Shown: positions 8,800-18,581, counted from the stretch's first letter. The stretch: 64,000 nt of DNA from Lachnospiraceae bacterium MA2020 (GCA_000746015.1 JQKK01000011.1:90007-154006), one strand, 5' to 3'. Numbers and translations are program-made. Notes: generated from the sequence alone by a model not told the origin.

Positions 8800-9856
8800 T
8801 AAAAAAGATATTGCCGGATTTTTAATAATCGTACTGGTATTGATCGCTTTGGCAGGTCTTACATTTGCAGTGTGTCAGAAGTACTTCATGGATAAAAACA
8901 AAAGTATTCTCCGCAATGTATCGGATCATGCTGATGTATCTGATGAAAGACCGGAGCCGCTTCTTGACGAAGATGTGATAGATGCCGAGATCAAAGAGCA
9001 GCTTGATAAGGCTACTGAGGAAAAGTCTCTTGAGGATAAAAAAGAGAGTGTGTCAGTAGATCTGATAGTCTTTGCCGGGCAGAGCAATATGGCAGGTTGG
9101 GGCGGAGATGCTACAAAGGCACCACTCTTAAAAGAAGGAGCCGGAGCTGAGTTTAGAGCAGTATCTGATCCGACCAAGCTTTATACGATCACAGAGCCAT
9201 TTGGCTTTTATGAAAACACTATCACGATGAACGACATGTTCCTTAAAAGGGGAAGCCTTGTTACTTCATTTGTGAATGCATACTATGAGGAAACTGGTGT
9301 GCCGGTAGTTGCAGTAAGTGCATCAAAGGGCGGTACACCTTCTACATATTGGGCGACAGAGGTTGTGGCAGAGGATGTCATCACAAGATATTTAAACGCT
9401 AAAGAATGGCTGAAAGCCAACGGATATACTGTAAGAAATCAGTTTTTGGTATTTTTGCAGGGCGAAAATGATGTGCTGGAAAATGTTTCAACCGACCAGT
9501 ATCTCATGGATATAAATACTTTTGCATCAAAAGTGATGTATCGCGGCATAGATAAATTTATGATGATACGTGTCGGACGCACTATCAAAAATGCTGATGA
9601 ATACGAAAGGATAATCAATCTCCAGACAGAGCTTTGCCGCACTGATCCGAGATTTATACTCATATCTACCATGCTTTCAAAGTTTGGCACTGAGTATATG
9701 GTCGATGATTATCACTATGGACAGGAAGCGCTTAATGAGCTCGGCGAAGATGCCGGAAGAAATGCGGCGTATTTTGCGATCACAAGACATGATCCGGTAT
9801 TGACAGATTACCGCACAGGTACGACTTATGAACCTATAGAATATGATGGTTTATGA
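8783..9856 (+). CDS. Membrane-anchored SGNH/sialate-O-acetylesterase-domain protein
   Basis: About 357 residues. There is a short basic N-terminus, one transmembrane segment (about residues 9-30), an acidic linker, then the domain opening DLIVFAGQSNMAGWGG. That is the block I serine motif of the SASA (PF03629-type) carbohydrate esterases. The conserved block DYHYGQEALNELG near the C-terminus carries the likely catalytic Asp/His. It would remove acetyl groups from surface glycans. The start is probably TTG 8783 (GAGGAAG 8 bases upstream), overlapping the GtrA-like gene. Its position inside a glycosyltransferase cluster supports glycan O-deacetylation. Confidence 0.72.
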   Translation: MKRKTNKKDIAGFLIIVLVLIALAGLTFAVCQKYFMDKNKSILRNVSDHADVSDERPEPLLDEDVIDAEIKEQLDKATEEKSLEDKKESVSVDLIVFAGQSNMAGWGGDATKAPLLKEGAGAEFRAVSDPTKLYTITEPFGFYENTITMNDMFLKRGSLVTSFVNAYYEETGVPVVAVSASKGGTPSTYWATEVVAEDVITRYLNAKEWLKANGYTVRNQFLVFLQGENDVLENVSTDQYLMDINTFASKVMYRGIDKFMMIRVGRTIKNADEYERIINLQTELCRTDPRFILISTMLSKFGTEYMVDDYHYGQEALNELGEDAGRNAAYFAITRHDPVLTDYRTGTTYEPIEYDGL

Positions 9857-9872
9857 TTTTTAAGGAGCAAGG

Positions 9873-10652
9873 ATGAGTAAGATTTTATTGTTTATACCTG
9901 CATATAATTGCGAAAAGCAGATAGTGAGAGTGCTTGATCAGCTTGATAAAAGGATCATGCGCTACATCACTGAAGTACTCGTAATAAACAACAGAAGTAC
10001 TGATAATACAGAGCAGGCTGCGCTTGACTATAAAAATGCCCATCCTGACCTTCCTTTGAAGGTGCTCAGAAATACAGAAAACTACGGCCTTGGAGGCTCT
10101 CATAAGGTTGCATTTGAATATGCGATCAAAAATGGCTTTGACTACGCTATGGTGCTTCACGGGGATGACCAGGGAAACATCGCAGACTTCCTGCCGGTGC
10201 TTAAAAGAGGCATTCACAGATACTATGACTGTGTGCTTGGGGCAAGATTCATGCGGGGATCAAAGCTTGAGGGATATTCGGGCTTCAGGACGTTTGGAAA
10301 TGTAGTTTATAATTTCCTTTTTGCAGCAGTTGTACAGCAGAGGATATTTGATCTTGGTTCCGGTCTTAATCTCTATAGCGTAGACATGCTCAAGAGCAGA
10401 TTTTACTACAGATTTCCGGACAATCTGACTTTTAACTACTGCATGGTAATGGCACTGAGATACTACAATCAGACATGCCGATTTGTGCCGATATCATGGC
10501 GTGAGGACGACCAGGTATCAAATGTAAAGATGGGTAAACAGGCGGTGAACGTGCTTAAGATGCTTTGGGAATTTTTTGATAACCCATCTTCAATAAGGGG
10601 AGAATACAGGGAAAAGCAGATAGAGGATTATACTGCAGAAGAAATAAACTGA
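9873..10652 (+). CDS. Family 2 glycosyltransferase
   Basis: 259 residues with the GT-A fold opening LLFIPAYNCEKQIVRVLDQL, VINNRSTDNT, and HGDDQGN in place of the usual DXD. The rest is a DPM1/GT2-like core without membrane segments. The ribosome site AAGGAG lies 6 bases before ATG 9873. It lies in a run of five GT2 genes on the same strand with gaps of 10-20 bases. The acceptor and donor are not deducible. It is likely cytoplasmic, acting on a lipid-linked glycan. Confidence 0.85.
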   Translation: MSKILLFIPAYNCEKQIVRVLDQLDKRIMRYITEVLVINNRSTDNTEQAALDYKNAHPDLPLKVLRNTENYGLGGSHKVAFEYAIKNGFDYAMVLHGDDQGNIADFLPVLKRGIHRYYDCVLGARFMRGSKLEGYSGFRTFGNVVYNFLFAAVVQQRIFDLGSGLNLYSVDMLKSRFYYRFPDNLTFNYCMVMALRYYNQTCRFVPISWREDDQVSNVKMGKQAVNVLKMLWEFFDNPSSIRGEYREKQIEDYTAEEIN

Positions 10653-10666
10653 AGGGAAAACCTTTT

Positions 10667-12028
10667 ATGAATCTTAGGACTATTGAGAATATTTATCACA
10701 GGACAAGATCATATTTAGAGAGAAATGGTGTTAAAGAGGCAGCTGTGCGCTCAATTGAGGGAATAGGTGACAGTGTCAGGGATTTAAGCTACTCACGTGA
10801 AGCACATAGACAGGAGCAGGTGACAACTGCATCATCTATACCTATCGAAAAGTTTTATAAGATAAGTCTTTTGGTGCCTACATATAACACTGATCCAAAG
10901 TATCTTATGGAGCTTCTTGAATCATTTCAGAGACAGACGTATAGGGATTTTGAGGTAATAGTTGCAGATGCAAGCGATACCGATGTAGTTAAGGATACAG
11001 TCGATGCCTTTATATCAGGTGACGTGACAGATACTGAGATACATTACTTTAAGCTTGATGAAAACAAGGGTATCGCTGAAAACACTAACGAGGCACTCAA
11101 ACACGCATCAGGTGATTTTGTGGCAGCGGTAGACCATGACGATTTTCTTCACTATGAGGCACTTTCTGAGGTCTTGCAGGCACTGCAGGCGGATGTTGAT
11201 ATAGTCTATACTGACGAAGACAAGTACTATGATGGCACGGATAAATTCTTTTCGCCAAACAGAAAGCCTGATTTTAATTTAGATCTTTTGCTGAGCAACA
11301 ATTATATATGTCATTTGTTTGTTGTAAAGCGTGAGATAGCTGAAGCTGTTGGCTTCAGGAGTGAATTTGACGGTGCTCAGGACTATGATTTCATTTTGAG
11401 ATGTATAGAGAAGGCAGGAAGTGACAGAGTAGCACATATAGATAAGATTCTTTATCACTGGAGAGCATCGGACGGCTCTACTGCGGACAATCCGGACAGT
11501 AAGAGCTATGCCTATGAGAGCGGCAAAAAGGTTGTGGAAGCTTATCTTGAAAGACATGGTATTAAAGGTGAGGTAGTCCACACAAAGCACAGAGGCTTTT
11601 ACAGGATCAACTATGACACCGAGGTTGTAGGAAAAGATGAGTATAAGCTTCTCGTCGATAAAAAACTGGTTCCTATGAGAGAGGACTATGAAGAGGTACT
11701 TGCGTCATACTTTGTCAGAGATGAAGTGGGTGCAGTCGGAGGCAGAGTCGTAGGCTCTCTCGGAAATATCATCTGCAACGGTTATACTGCTGATGCTTAC
11801 GGCAGACGCATGTCGCTGTATGGCAAGATGAATACTAACTTCTCGGGATATATGCATCGAGCTTCGATGCAGCAGGATGTAGAGGCTGTTTCACAGCATG
11901 CCTGTGTTGTAAGAAGTGAGCTTATGCAGTATTATGATGCAGATGTAATGAAAATGTTTGAAAATATCAGACGTGCCGGATATCTGGTAGTAATGGATCC
12001 GGAAGTCGTCTTTACATATATGAGATAA
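10667..12028 (+). CDS. Family 2 glycosyltransferase, long form
   Basis: 453 residues. The first ~50 form a charged, probably helical leader. The GT2 core starts at ISLLVPTYNTDPKYLMELL, with EVIVADASDTD and the metal-binding DHDDFLH. A second part (about residue 320 onward) resembles a partial, degenerate GT2 fold: it begins after the first catalytic core and has no clear DXD. This layout is common in rhamnan and O-antigen rhamnosyltransferases. Ribosome site AAGGGA precedes ATG 10667. It is part of the polysaccharide operon. The sugar specificity is inferred only loosely. Confidence 0.82.
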   Translation: MNLRTIENIYHRTRSYLERNGVKEAAVRSIEGIGDSVRDLSYSREAHRQEQVTTASSIPIEKFYKISLLVPTYNTDPKYLMELLESFQRQTYRDFEVIVADASDTDVVKDTVDAFISGDVTDTEIHYFKLDENKGIAENTNEALKHASGDFVAAVDHDDFLHYEALSEVLQALQADVDIVYTDEDKYYDGTDKFFSPNRKPDFNLDLLLSNNYICHLFVVKREIAEAVGFRSEFDGAQDYDFILRCIEKAGSDRVAHIDKILYHWRASDGSTADNPDSKSYAYESGKKVVEAYLERHGIKGEVVHTKHRGFYRINYDTEVVGKDEYKLLVDKKLVPMREDYEEVLASYFVRDEVGAVGGRVVGSLGNIICNGYTADAYGRRMSLYGKMNTNFSGYMHRASMQQDVEAVSQHACVVRSELMQYYDADVMKMFENIRRAGYLVVMDPEVVFTYMR

Positions 12029-12045
12029 GATGAGGGAGATGCAAA

Positions 12046-13011
12046 ATGGCTGAGATAACGGTCATAATACCAAACTACAAAGGGCTTGATGTGATAAGAG
12101 ATTGCATGGATTCCCTCATGCAGCAGACCTTTAGTGACTTTGACACGATCGTAGTGGACAATCATTCACTTGATGGAAGTGCTGAGATAGTTGAGCTGGA
12201 GTACACCTGGGCAAAGCTCATAAAGCTTGCGGATAATTTTGGATTTTCCAGGGCTGTAAATGAGGGCTTGAAAGCATGTAAGACACCTTATGTCATACTC
12301 CTCAACAATGATACAAGATCAGATAAAGATTTTGTCAGAGCTTTATATGAAGCGATAAAAGAAGATAAAAATATTTTTTCGGTATCGTCGAAGATGCTTC
12401 AGATGGACAACCCGAGTAGGATAGACGGTGCCGGAGATTACTACAGTGCGTGGGGATGGGCATTTGCGCGAGGCAAGGACAAAAGCAGTAGCCGCTACAA
12501 TGAAAAGGCAGATGTTTTTTCGGCCTGCGCAGGTGCCGCCATTTACAGGCGCAGTATCTTAGATGAGATAGGCTGGTTTGACGAGTTCCACTTTGCATAT
12601 CTTGAAGATGTGGATGTGGGATACAGGGCACGCATCATGGGATACAGGAATGTCTATGAGCCGGCAGCGATAGTCTATCACAAGGGTTCCGGAGCTACGG
12701 GCTCAAGACACAATGACTTTAAGGTAAGGATCTCTGCAAGAAACAACATGTATATTATTATGAAAAACATGCCGATCCTGCAGATAATAATAAATTTGCC
12801 GTTTCTTTTATTTGGATTTGGAATCAAGGCTATGTTCTTTATTTTTAAAGGATATGGCAGGGCATATCTGTCGGGCATAAAACGAGGATATCTTTTATGC
12901 CGACAGGGCAGGAAATTCCCGTATTCATCAAGGAATTTCAATAATTATGTAAAAATACAGCTTGAGCTTTGGCTGAATGCTATACGGAGATTTACGGAGG
13001 TAATCTTTTGA
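12046..13011 (+). CDS. Family 2 glycosyltransferase (rhamnosyltransferase-like) with C-terminal membrane segment
   Basis: 321 residues. ITVIIPNYKGLDVIRDCMDSL and IVVDNHSLDGS are followed by LLNNDTRSDKDF (DXD equivalent) and WFDEFHFAYLEDVDVGYRAR, the usual acceptor-side motif of WbbL-type rhamnosyl or galactofuranosyl transferases. Near the C-terminus there is one hydrophobic segment (about 250-272) that may tie it to the membrane. GAGGGAG precedes ATG 12046. The last four bases (TTGA at 13008-13011) are shared with the next gene's TTG start. Confidence 0.85.
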   Translation: MAEITVIIPNYKGLDVIRDCMDSLMQQTFSDFDTIVVDNHSLDGSAEIVELEYTWAKLIKLADNFGFSRAVNEGLKACKTPYVILLNNDTRSDKDFVRALYEAIKEDKNIFSVSSKMLQMDNPSRIDGAGDYYSAWGWAFARGKDKSSSRYNEKADVFSACAGAAIYRRSILDEIGWFDEFHFAYLEDVDVGYRARIMGYRNVYEPAAIVYHKGSGATGSRHNDFKVRISARNNMYIIMKNMPILQIIINLPFLLFGFGIKAMFFIFKGYGRAYLSGIKRGYLLCRQGRKFPYSSRNFNNYVKIQLELWLNAIRRFTEVIF

Positions 13012-14411
13012 TAAAGGACAATCAAAGGCTGTTTAACCGGCTTCACGTTGTTCTGGATGCCCTTGTCATGATCGGCACATATTTTTTATCCTATTGGATA
13101 AAGTTTTTGTCGCCATTGGCTAATAAAAAGGTGCTTCACTATCCGGCAGATTATTATTTCTTCTTTCTGCCATTTATAGTAGTGGGCTACCTGCTGATGT
13201 ATTATGAGTTTGACCTTTACAATTCGAAAAGGGCATCAGGCAGAAAACGTGAGTTTTTTAATTTAATAAGAGCCAACACTATTGGAATGATCACATTCAT
13301 GGTTGTTCTTTATGCTACAAAGCAGGAGCATTATTCGCGTGCTATAGTAGGTTACTTTTGCGTTATAAATATAGTGTTGTCCACAATAGTTAGAAACCTG
13401 CTTAGATATGCGCTTCGTTACTTTAGGCGTAAAGGCTATAATCGTCACTTTATACTTCTTATAGGATACTCAAAGGCCGCTGAAGGATATATTGATAAGA
13501 TCATACAAAATCCTCAGTGGGGTTATGTTATCCGAGGTATCCTTGACGATCGTGTCGAGCGAGGTACAGTTTACAGAGGCGTAAAAGTGCTCGGTACCAT
13601 AGGAAATCTTGAGTATATACTTCCGGAAAATAAGCTGGATGAGATTGCTATCACACTGGCGCTTGATGATTATGGAAAGCTTGAAAAGATTGTAGGGATG
13701 TGCGAGAAGTCCGGTATACATACTCAGTTTATACCGGATTATAATCGTGTAATTCCATCAAGGCCTTACATGGAGGATATTGACGGACTTCCGGTCATCA
13801 ATATCAGACATGTTCCGCTTACAAATACGCTTAACATGCTTGCAAAGCGTGTTGTGGATATTATTGGTTCAATCTTCTTGATCATATTTTTCTCTCCGGT
13901 GATGCTTATTTCTACTATAGCTATAAAGCTGACTTCACCGGGACCGGTTATCTTTACGCAGGAGAGAGTTGGCCTTAGAAACAGGACATTTAAGATGTAT
14001 AAGTTCCGCTCAATGGAGATGCAGAAGCCGTCTGCAGAGGCTAAGGGTTGGACGAAACCAAATGATCCGAGAGTCACAGGTATCGGTAAGATACTCAGGC
14101 ATACAAGCATGGATGAGCTTCCACAGCTTTTCAATATATTAAAGGGTGACATGAGTATAGTAGGACCGCGTCCGGAGCGCCCTCAGTTTGTTGAGAAGTT
14201 TAAAGAAGAGATACCACGCTACATGATAAAGCATCAGGTAAGGCCGGGACTCACCGGATGGGCACAGGTAAACGGGCTTAGAGGAGATACTTCTATTACA
14301 AAAAGAGTAGAATATGATCTCTTTTATATAGAAAACTGGAGCATGTCTTTCGATATAAAGATAATGCTTCTGACGGTATTCAAGGGGCTTATAAATAAGA
14401 ACGCATATTGA
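13008..14411 (+). CDS. Polyprenyl-phosphate sugar-1-phosphate transferase (initiating transferase, WbaP/EpsE-like)
   Basis: About 467 residues. Four or five N-terminal membrane segments are followed by a Rossmann-like middle domain (LLIGYSKAAEGYI). The C-terminal bacterial sugar-transferase domain has KRVVDIIGSIFL, FTQERVGLRNRTFKMYKFRSM, TSMDELPQLFNILKGDMS, VGPRPERPQF and RPGLTGWAQVNGL. It transfers a sugar-1-phosphate onto undecaprenyl phosphate to begin repeat-unit assembly. The start is TTG 13008, with GGAGG at 12996-13000, which creates a 4-base overlap with the preceding GT2. An in-frame TTG at 12969 lacks a ribosome site. This enzyme marks the locus as an exopolysaccharide or capsule pathway. 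Confidence 0.92.
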   Translation: MIKDNQRLFNRLHVVLDALVMIGTYFLSYWIKFLSPLANKKVLHYPADYYFFFLPFIVVGYLLMYYEFDLYNSKRASGRKREFFNLIRANTIGMITFMVVLYATKQEHYSRAIVGYFCVINIVLSTIVRNLLRYALRYFRRKGYNRHFILLIGYSKAAEGYIDKIIQNPQWGYVIRGILDDRVERGTVYRGVKVLGTIGNLEYILPENKLDEIAITLALDDYGKLEKIVGMCEKSGIHTQFIPDYNRVIPSRPYMEDIDGLPVINIRHVPLTNTLNMLAKRVVDIIGSIFLIIFFSPVMLISTIAIKLTSPGPVIFTQERVGLRNRTFKMYKFRSMEMQKPSAEAKGWTKPNDPRVTGIGKILRHTSMDELPQLFNILKGDMSIVGPRPERPQFVEKFKEEIPRYMIKHQVRPGLTGWAQVNGLRGDTSITKRVEYDLFYIENWSMSFDIKIMLLTVFKGLINKNAY

Positions 14412-14486
14412 CAATGTTACATACAGTGGTGTAAACTTTCAGAGTTAATGCTTATACAGATGATATCATATTGAGGGTTATAAGAA

Positions 14487-15635
14487 ATGGCTACTAGGAA
14501 TTATAGAGAAGTGCCGACCAGAAGTCGCAGAGAAATGTCCGGAAGGGACATACCTAATAGAAACAGACGTAAAAAGCGTAAGAAAAAGGCAAATATGAAA
14601 GCGCTTTTTGCTTTAGAAGTTTTCGTAATGGTCGCACTTGTTGTTGTACTTTTTGCAGTATATAAGCTTGATCTTGCAGATACAAACAACAAGACAAGTG
14701 TTATAGAAGCTACAGTAAATGATGAAGTAAAAGATCAGATCAATGCTGATGACAATACGTGGGGCATGAACGGTTATACAAATGTAGCGCTGTTCGGTGT
14801 AGACTCCAGAGATGGAAATCTTGATAAGGGTGCAAGGACAGATACCATCATGGTCGCATCACTCAATGAAGCTACCGGGGATATCAAGCTTTGCTCAGTA
14901 TTTAGAGATACCTACATGAATATAGGTAATGATACCTATTCAAAGGCAAACTCAGCTTATTCTCATGGCGGACCTACACAGGCTATACAGATGCTCAATG
15001 ATAACCTTGATCTTGAGATAAATCAGTACATCACAGTTGATTTCAGTGCACTTATTGATGTAATAAATGCTCTTGGCGGAGTTGAGATCGATGTCACAGA
15101 GGAGGAGATCCACTTCCTTAATGACTATCAGATCGGTACTGCTGAGGCTTCAGGTATAGCAAAGAAGGATATTAAGAACGTCACAAAGGCGGGACGTCAA
15201 ACTCTTAATGGACTTCAGGCGACATCTTACTGCCGTATCCGTTACACAAAGGGAGACGACTTTAAGAGAGCTGAGAGACAGAGAACTGTTCTTACTCAGA
15301 TCGCCGACAAGCTCAAGACAGCAGATATTTCAGAGCTTAATAACATTATTGATGAAGTATTTCCTAAGATAAAGACAAGTTTTGATAAAGCAGAGCTTAC
15401 CGCGTATGCCGCTAAGGCAGTGGGATACAAGATTGCGGGACAGGCTGGATTCCCGGCTGATAACTCTACAGGTACTATGGGAGATGCCGGAAGCTGCGTA
15501 GTTGCAAATGATTTTGCTGCAAATGTAGAGGCTTTCCACCAGTTCCTTTATGGTGACAGCGAATATACACCATCTTCTACAGTTCAGAAGATAAGTGAGA
15601 AAGTTGCAGCGGATAAGACAAAACATGGTGTCTGA
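14487..15635 (+). CDS. LytR-CpsA-Psr (LCP) family glycopolymer ligase
   Basis: 382 residues: a very basic cytoplasmic N-terminus (residues 1-38), one membrane segment (about 40-59), then the extracellular LCP domain with VDSRDGNLDKGARTDTIM, FRDTYMNI, and YCRIRYTKGDDFKRAERQR. The conserved Arg/Asp residues bind the pyrophosphate of the polyprenyl-linked polymer. LCP enzymes attach capsule or teichoic-type polymers to peptidoglycan. Being next to the initiating transferase, it is the likely ligase for this locus. A ribosome site GAGGG precedes ATG 14487, and a terminator follows. Confidence 0.93.
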   Translation: MATRNYREVPTRSRREMSGRDIPNRNRRKKRKKKANMKALFALEVFVMVALVVVLFAVYKLDLADTNNKTSVIEATVNDEVKDQINADDNTWGMNGYTNVALFGVDSRDGNLDKGARTDTIMVASLNEATGDIKLCSVFRDTYMNIGNDTYSKANSAYSHGGPTQAIQMLNDNLDLEINQYITVDFSALIDVINALGGVEIDVTEEEIHFLNDYQIGTAEASGIAKKDIKNVTKAGRQTLNGLQATSYCRIRYTKGDDFKRAERQRTVLTQIADKLKTADISELNNIIDEVFPKIKTSFDKAELTAYAAKAVGYKIAGQAGFPADNSTGTMGDAGSCVVANDFAANVEAFHQFLYGDSEYTPSSTVQKISEKVAADKTKHGV

Positions 15636-15658
15636 CAAATAACATATCACGAAGAGTG

Positions 15659-15692
15659 CGCCGGTGCATGTAGTATATGTATCGGCGTTTTA
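15659..15692 (+). terminator. Terminator after the LCP gene
   Basis: GCGCCGGTGCATG pairs with TATGTATCGGCG (with G-U pairs) and is followed by TTTTAAA. The next gene's ribosome site comes within 10 bases, so some readthrough is possible. Confidence 0.75.
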
Positions 15693-15708
15693 AAATGTGG
15701 AGGGAAGT

Positions 15709-16704
15709 ATGCAGACAATTGATGTCGCGATATTGACTTATAAGCCGGACAAGAGTTTTTTTAGACAGATTGATCTGTTAAAGTCACAGTCCGTAAAGCT
15801 AAATAGGATCATTATCATGAATACCGAGGAGAAGTATATTACAAACCTTCTTTTTGGTAAAAGTCTTGGAAAAAGTGGATGCCCGGTAGATATTTACAAT
15901 CTATCACAAAAAGAGTTTAATCATGGCAGGACAAGAAATGCAGCAGCAGGACGATCAGATGCAGATTTTCTTATATTCATGACACAGGATGCGATGCCGG
16001 AAGATGAGTATCTTGTTGAAAATCTCTTAAGACCATTTGAGGACGAGAAAGTTGCCGTGAGCTATGCGCGTCAGCTTCCTGCAGCCAATGCAGGCCCGAT
16101 CGAGCGCTTCAACAGACAGTTTAATTATCCGGATGGCGATAGGGTACAGTCCTACAGTGATATTCCTACACTGGGGATTAAGACATATTTTTGCTCTGAT
16201 GTATGCGCCTGCTACAGGATGTCATACTTTAGGGAACTTGGCGGATTTATAGATAATGCTATCTTTAATGAAGATATGATATATGCACACAAGGCAATTT
16301 TTGAAGATTACAGTATTTACTATGCTTCGGGAGCCAGAGTAATCCACTCACATAATTATTCGATGAAGCAGCAGTTTAAACGTAATTTTGATCTTGGAGT
16401 TTCTCAGGCTGATCACCCGGAAGTTTTTGCGGGTGTTTCAAGTGAAAATGAGGGCAAGAAGCTTGTGAGCGGCTGTATAGAATATCTTTCAGCTGAGAAA
16501 AAGAGTTATCTCGTGCCTAAGTTTATAGCGCACTGTGGTGCAAGATATATAGGATATAAGCTTGGATTTAATTATAAAAAGCTCAGCAAAAAGATCATAT
16601 GGCGCTGCACTTCCAATAGAGCGTACTGGAGACATCATTGGGATATGACCAATATTCCGGCTGATGTGCATGCCGGCTACGGCAAAAATGCAGAGGGACT
16701 TTGA
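15709..16704 (+). CDS. Family 2 glycosyltransferase (rhamnosyltransferase-like)
   Basis: 331 residues. DVAILTYKPDKSFFRQIDLL is followed by FNHGRTRNAAA and FMTQDAMPEDE, then the acceptor motif YFRELGGFIDNAIFNEDMIYAHKA. This combination is typical of RfbF/WbbL-type rhamnosyltransferases (the FNHGxTRN and TQDAxP motifs). The ATG at 15709 follows GGAGGGA at 15699-15705. A GTG at 15697 lies upstream of this site and is unlikely. It closes the polysaccharide region after a terminator, so may be a separate transcript. The gap 16705-16812 before the next terminator has no gene. Confidence 0.85.
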   Translation: MQTIDVAILTYKPDKSFFRQIDLLKSQSVKLNRIIIMNTEEKYITNLLFGKSLGKSGCPVDIYNLSQKEFNHGRTRNAAAGRSDADFLIFMTQDAMPEDEYLVENLLRPFEDEKVAVSYARQLPAANAGPIERFNRQFNYPDGDRVQSYSDIPTLGIKTYFCSDVCACYRMSYFRELGGFIDNAIFNEDMIYAHKAIFEDYSIYYASGARVIHSHNYSMKQQFKRNFDLGVSQADHPEVFAGVSSENEGKKLVSGCIEYLSAEKKSYLVPKFIAHCGARYIGYKLGFNYKKLSKKIIWRCTSNRAYWRHHWDMTNIPADVHAGYGKNAEGL

Positions 16705-16812
16705 ACGGAAAACTTAAGTTGAGTCCAATATGGTAGGACACAGAATAATCGCAATTGCTTTAGTCTTTGTTTATTACACAAACACAATTAAATCACAATT
16801 CTAGAATACAAT

Positions 16813-16865
16813 AAAGCCTGTAAACGAAAAGTAACTGAAACTTTTCTTTACAGGCTTCTTATTTT
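16813..16865 (+). terminator. Strong long-stem terminator
   Basis: AAGCCTGTAAA-CGAAAAGT pairs with AACTTTTC-TTTACAGGCTT around a small loop and is followed by CTTATTTT. It lies about 110 bases after the glycosyltransferase stop and only 24 bases before the htrA start, so it could also act as an attenuator for htrA. Confidence 0.75.
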
Positions 16866-16888
16866 ATAGATGATGGAGGGATTAGATT

Positions 16889-18442
16889 ATGTATAACGAT
16901 TACAATAATGGTAGGAACGATAACAGTCGTTTTACTTCAGATAGTACAGGCAGCTATAACAACAGCTCAACTAATGTTGGAAGCTCCGGAAATGATAATG
17001 CAAACAGATATGACGAATACCGTTTTAATGCATCTGATATGAACAGAGGCGGCAGTTCACCAAGAAGAAACAGGAAAGGCGGCTTTGGAAAGAAGGTTCT
17101 TGGAGCCATAGCACTTGGTCTTATCTTTGGCGCATGTGCAGGCGCAGGACTTTATGCGACAAATCTTTTTACTCAGTCAAAGAGTGTTTCGAAGCTTGAA
17201 CAGCCGGCCATTACTGATAATGATGGTAATTCTAATGCGGTGGTCGCAACTACTTCAGGGAACACAGCTAAAAGTGTTGCAACTACAAGCGCTGTTACAA
17301 GCAATACTACTGTAGGTGATGTAGCGGCAGTTGCGGAGAGTGTTATGCCTTCGATAGTTGCTATTACAAATGATTTCACACAGACAACTACTACACAGGA
17401 TTTCTTCGGCAGACAGTATCAGGTACAGCAGGAAAATTCATCAGCTGGCTCAGGTATCATCATTGGTGAGAATGGCTCAGAGCTCCTGGTTGCAACTAAC
17501 CAGCATGTTGTATCATCAGCAGATAAGCTCAATGTACAGTTTATAGATGGAGCTACAGTCGAGGCATCTCTCAAAGGTGCAGACGAGGAAGCAGATCTTG
17601 CTGTAATTGCAGTATCACTTGACAGCATCTCTGATAACACAATTAAAAATATAAAGATTGCTACTCTTGGAGACTCTGACAGCCTCAAGGTTGGCCAGCA
17701 GGTAGTAGCTATAGGTAATGCACTTGGCTATGGTCAGTCAGTTACTCAGGGTGTTGTAAGTGCAGTTAACAGAGAGCTCAAGCTCGACAATGGCACACAT
17801 AAGCTCATTCAGACAGATGCAGCCATCAATCCTGGTAATTCCGGTGGAGCGCTTCTTGATATGAATGGAAATGTCATTGGTATCAACGAAGCAAAGCTTG
17901 CAGAGACAGGTGTTGAAGGAATGGGCTATTCTATCCCTATTTCAAGCGCAAGACCTATTATCGAGGAGCTCATGAACCAGTCAACAAAGTCAAAGGCCGC
18001 AAATGAGGAAAGAGGCTATCTCGGTGTAAGTATCGCTGATGTAACAAGCGATGTTGCTGAGCAGTACAACATGCCTCAGGGTATTTATATCGCAAAGGCT
18101 ACAGAAGGACTTGCAGCAGCGAATGCAGGAATCAAGAAGGGCGATATCATAACATCTTTCGATGGTCAGAAGGTACAGACAGCTGAGCAGCTCAAGGACA
18201 TCATGGAGTATTACAAGGTAGGCCAGCAGGTTGAGGTCGTAGCGATGGTTCCTCGTGAGAATGAATACGGATATGAGGAAAAGACATTTACTGTAACACT
18301 TACAAATAGCGAGGAAGCTGCCCAGGCAGAGCAGAATCAGCAGTCTGCCCAGCAGGGAAATGATCAGGAAACAGAAGGAAATTCATACGACAGTGGCTAT
18401 TCTGAAGAAGATATTTTGAGAAGATTTTTCGGAATGAGATAA
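16889..18442 (+). CDS. htrA: HtrA/DegP-type membrane-anchored serine protease with one PDZ domain
   Basis: 517 residues. An Asn/Ser-rich cytoplasmic N-terminus (1-65) is followed by one membrane segment (about 68-92), a Thr/Ser linker, then the trypsin-like domain. The catalytic triad is visible: His206 in TNQHVVSS, Asp236 in DEEADLAVI, and Ser318 in INPGNSGGALL. One PDZ domain (about 375-470) ends before a Gln/Glu-rich tail. The enzyme degrades or refolds misfolded proteins outside the membrane under envelope stress. GGAGGG before ATG 16889 fixes the start. It follows the polysaccharide locus and precedes clpX, so this is a quality-control neighbourhood. Confidence 0.95.
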   Translation: MYNDYNNGRNDNSRFTSDSTGSYNNSSTNVGSSGNDNANRYDEYRFNASDMNRGGSSPRRNRKGGFGKKVLGAIALGLIFGACAGAGLYATNLFTQSKSVSKLEQPAITDNDGNSNAVVATTSGNTAKSVATTSAVTSNTTVGDVAAVAESVMPSIVAITNDFTQTTTTQDFFGRQYQVQQENSSAGSGIIIGENGSELLVATNQHVVSSADKLNVQFIDGATVEASLKGADEEADLAVIAVSLDSISDNTIKNIKIATLGDSDSLKVGQQVVAIGNALGYGQSVTQGVVSAVNRELKLDNGTHKLIQTDAAINPGNSGGALLDMNGNVIGINEAKLAETGVEGMGYSIPISSARPIIEELMNQSTKSKAANEERGYLGVSIADVTSDVAEQYNMPQGIYIAKATEGLAAANAGIKKGDIITSFDGQKVQTAEQLKDIMEYYKVGQQVEVVAMVPRENEYGYEEKTFTVTLTNSEEAAQAEQNQQSAQQGNDQETEGNSYDSGYSEEDILRRFFGMR

Positions 18443-18482
18443 AGCTATTCTGATTAATGGAATTAAATGCAGTAAGGTTGAT

Positions 18483-18516
18483 CAAGCGGGGCTGTGTGAC
18501 AAACGGCCTCGCTTGT
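18483..18516 (+). terminator. Hairpin between htrA and clpX
   Basis: CAAGCGGGGC pairs with GCCTCGCTTG around a ~14-base loop (18483-18515). No long T-run follows (TGTTACA), so termination may be partial. Confidence 0.45.
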
Positions 18517-18581
18517 GTTACACTTAAGAAGTATGGAAATGTGTTGTCGACAGACAGGTTTTGAAAGGATTTATTTGCAAT

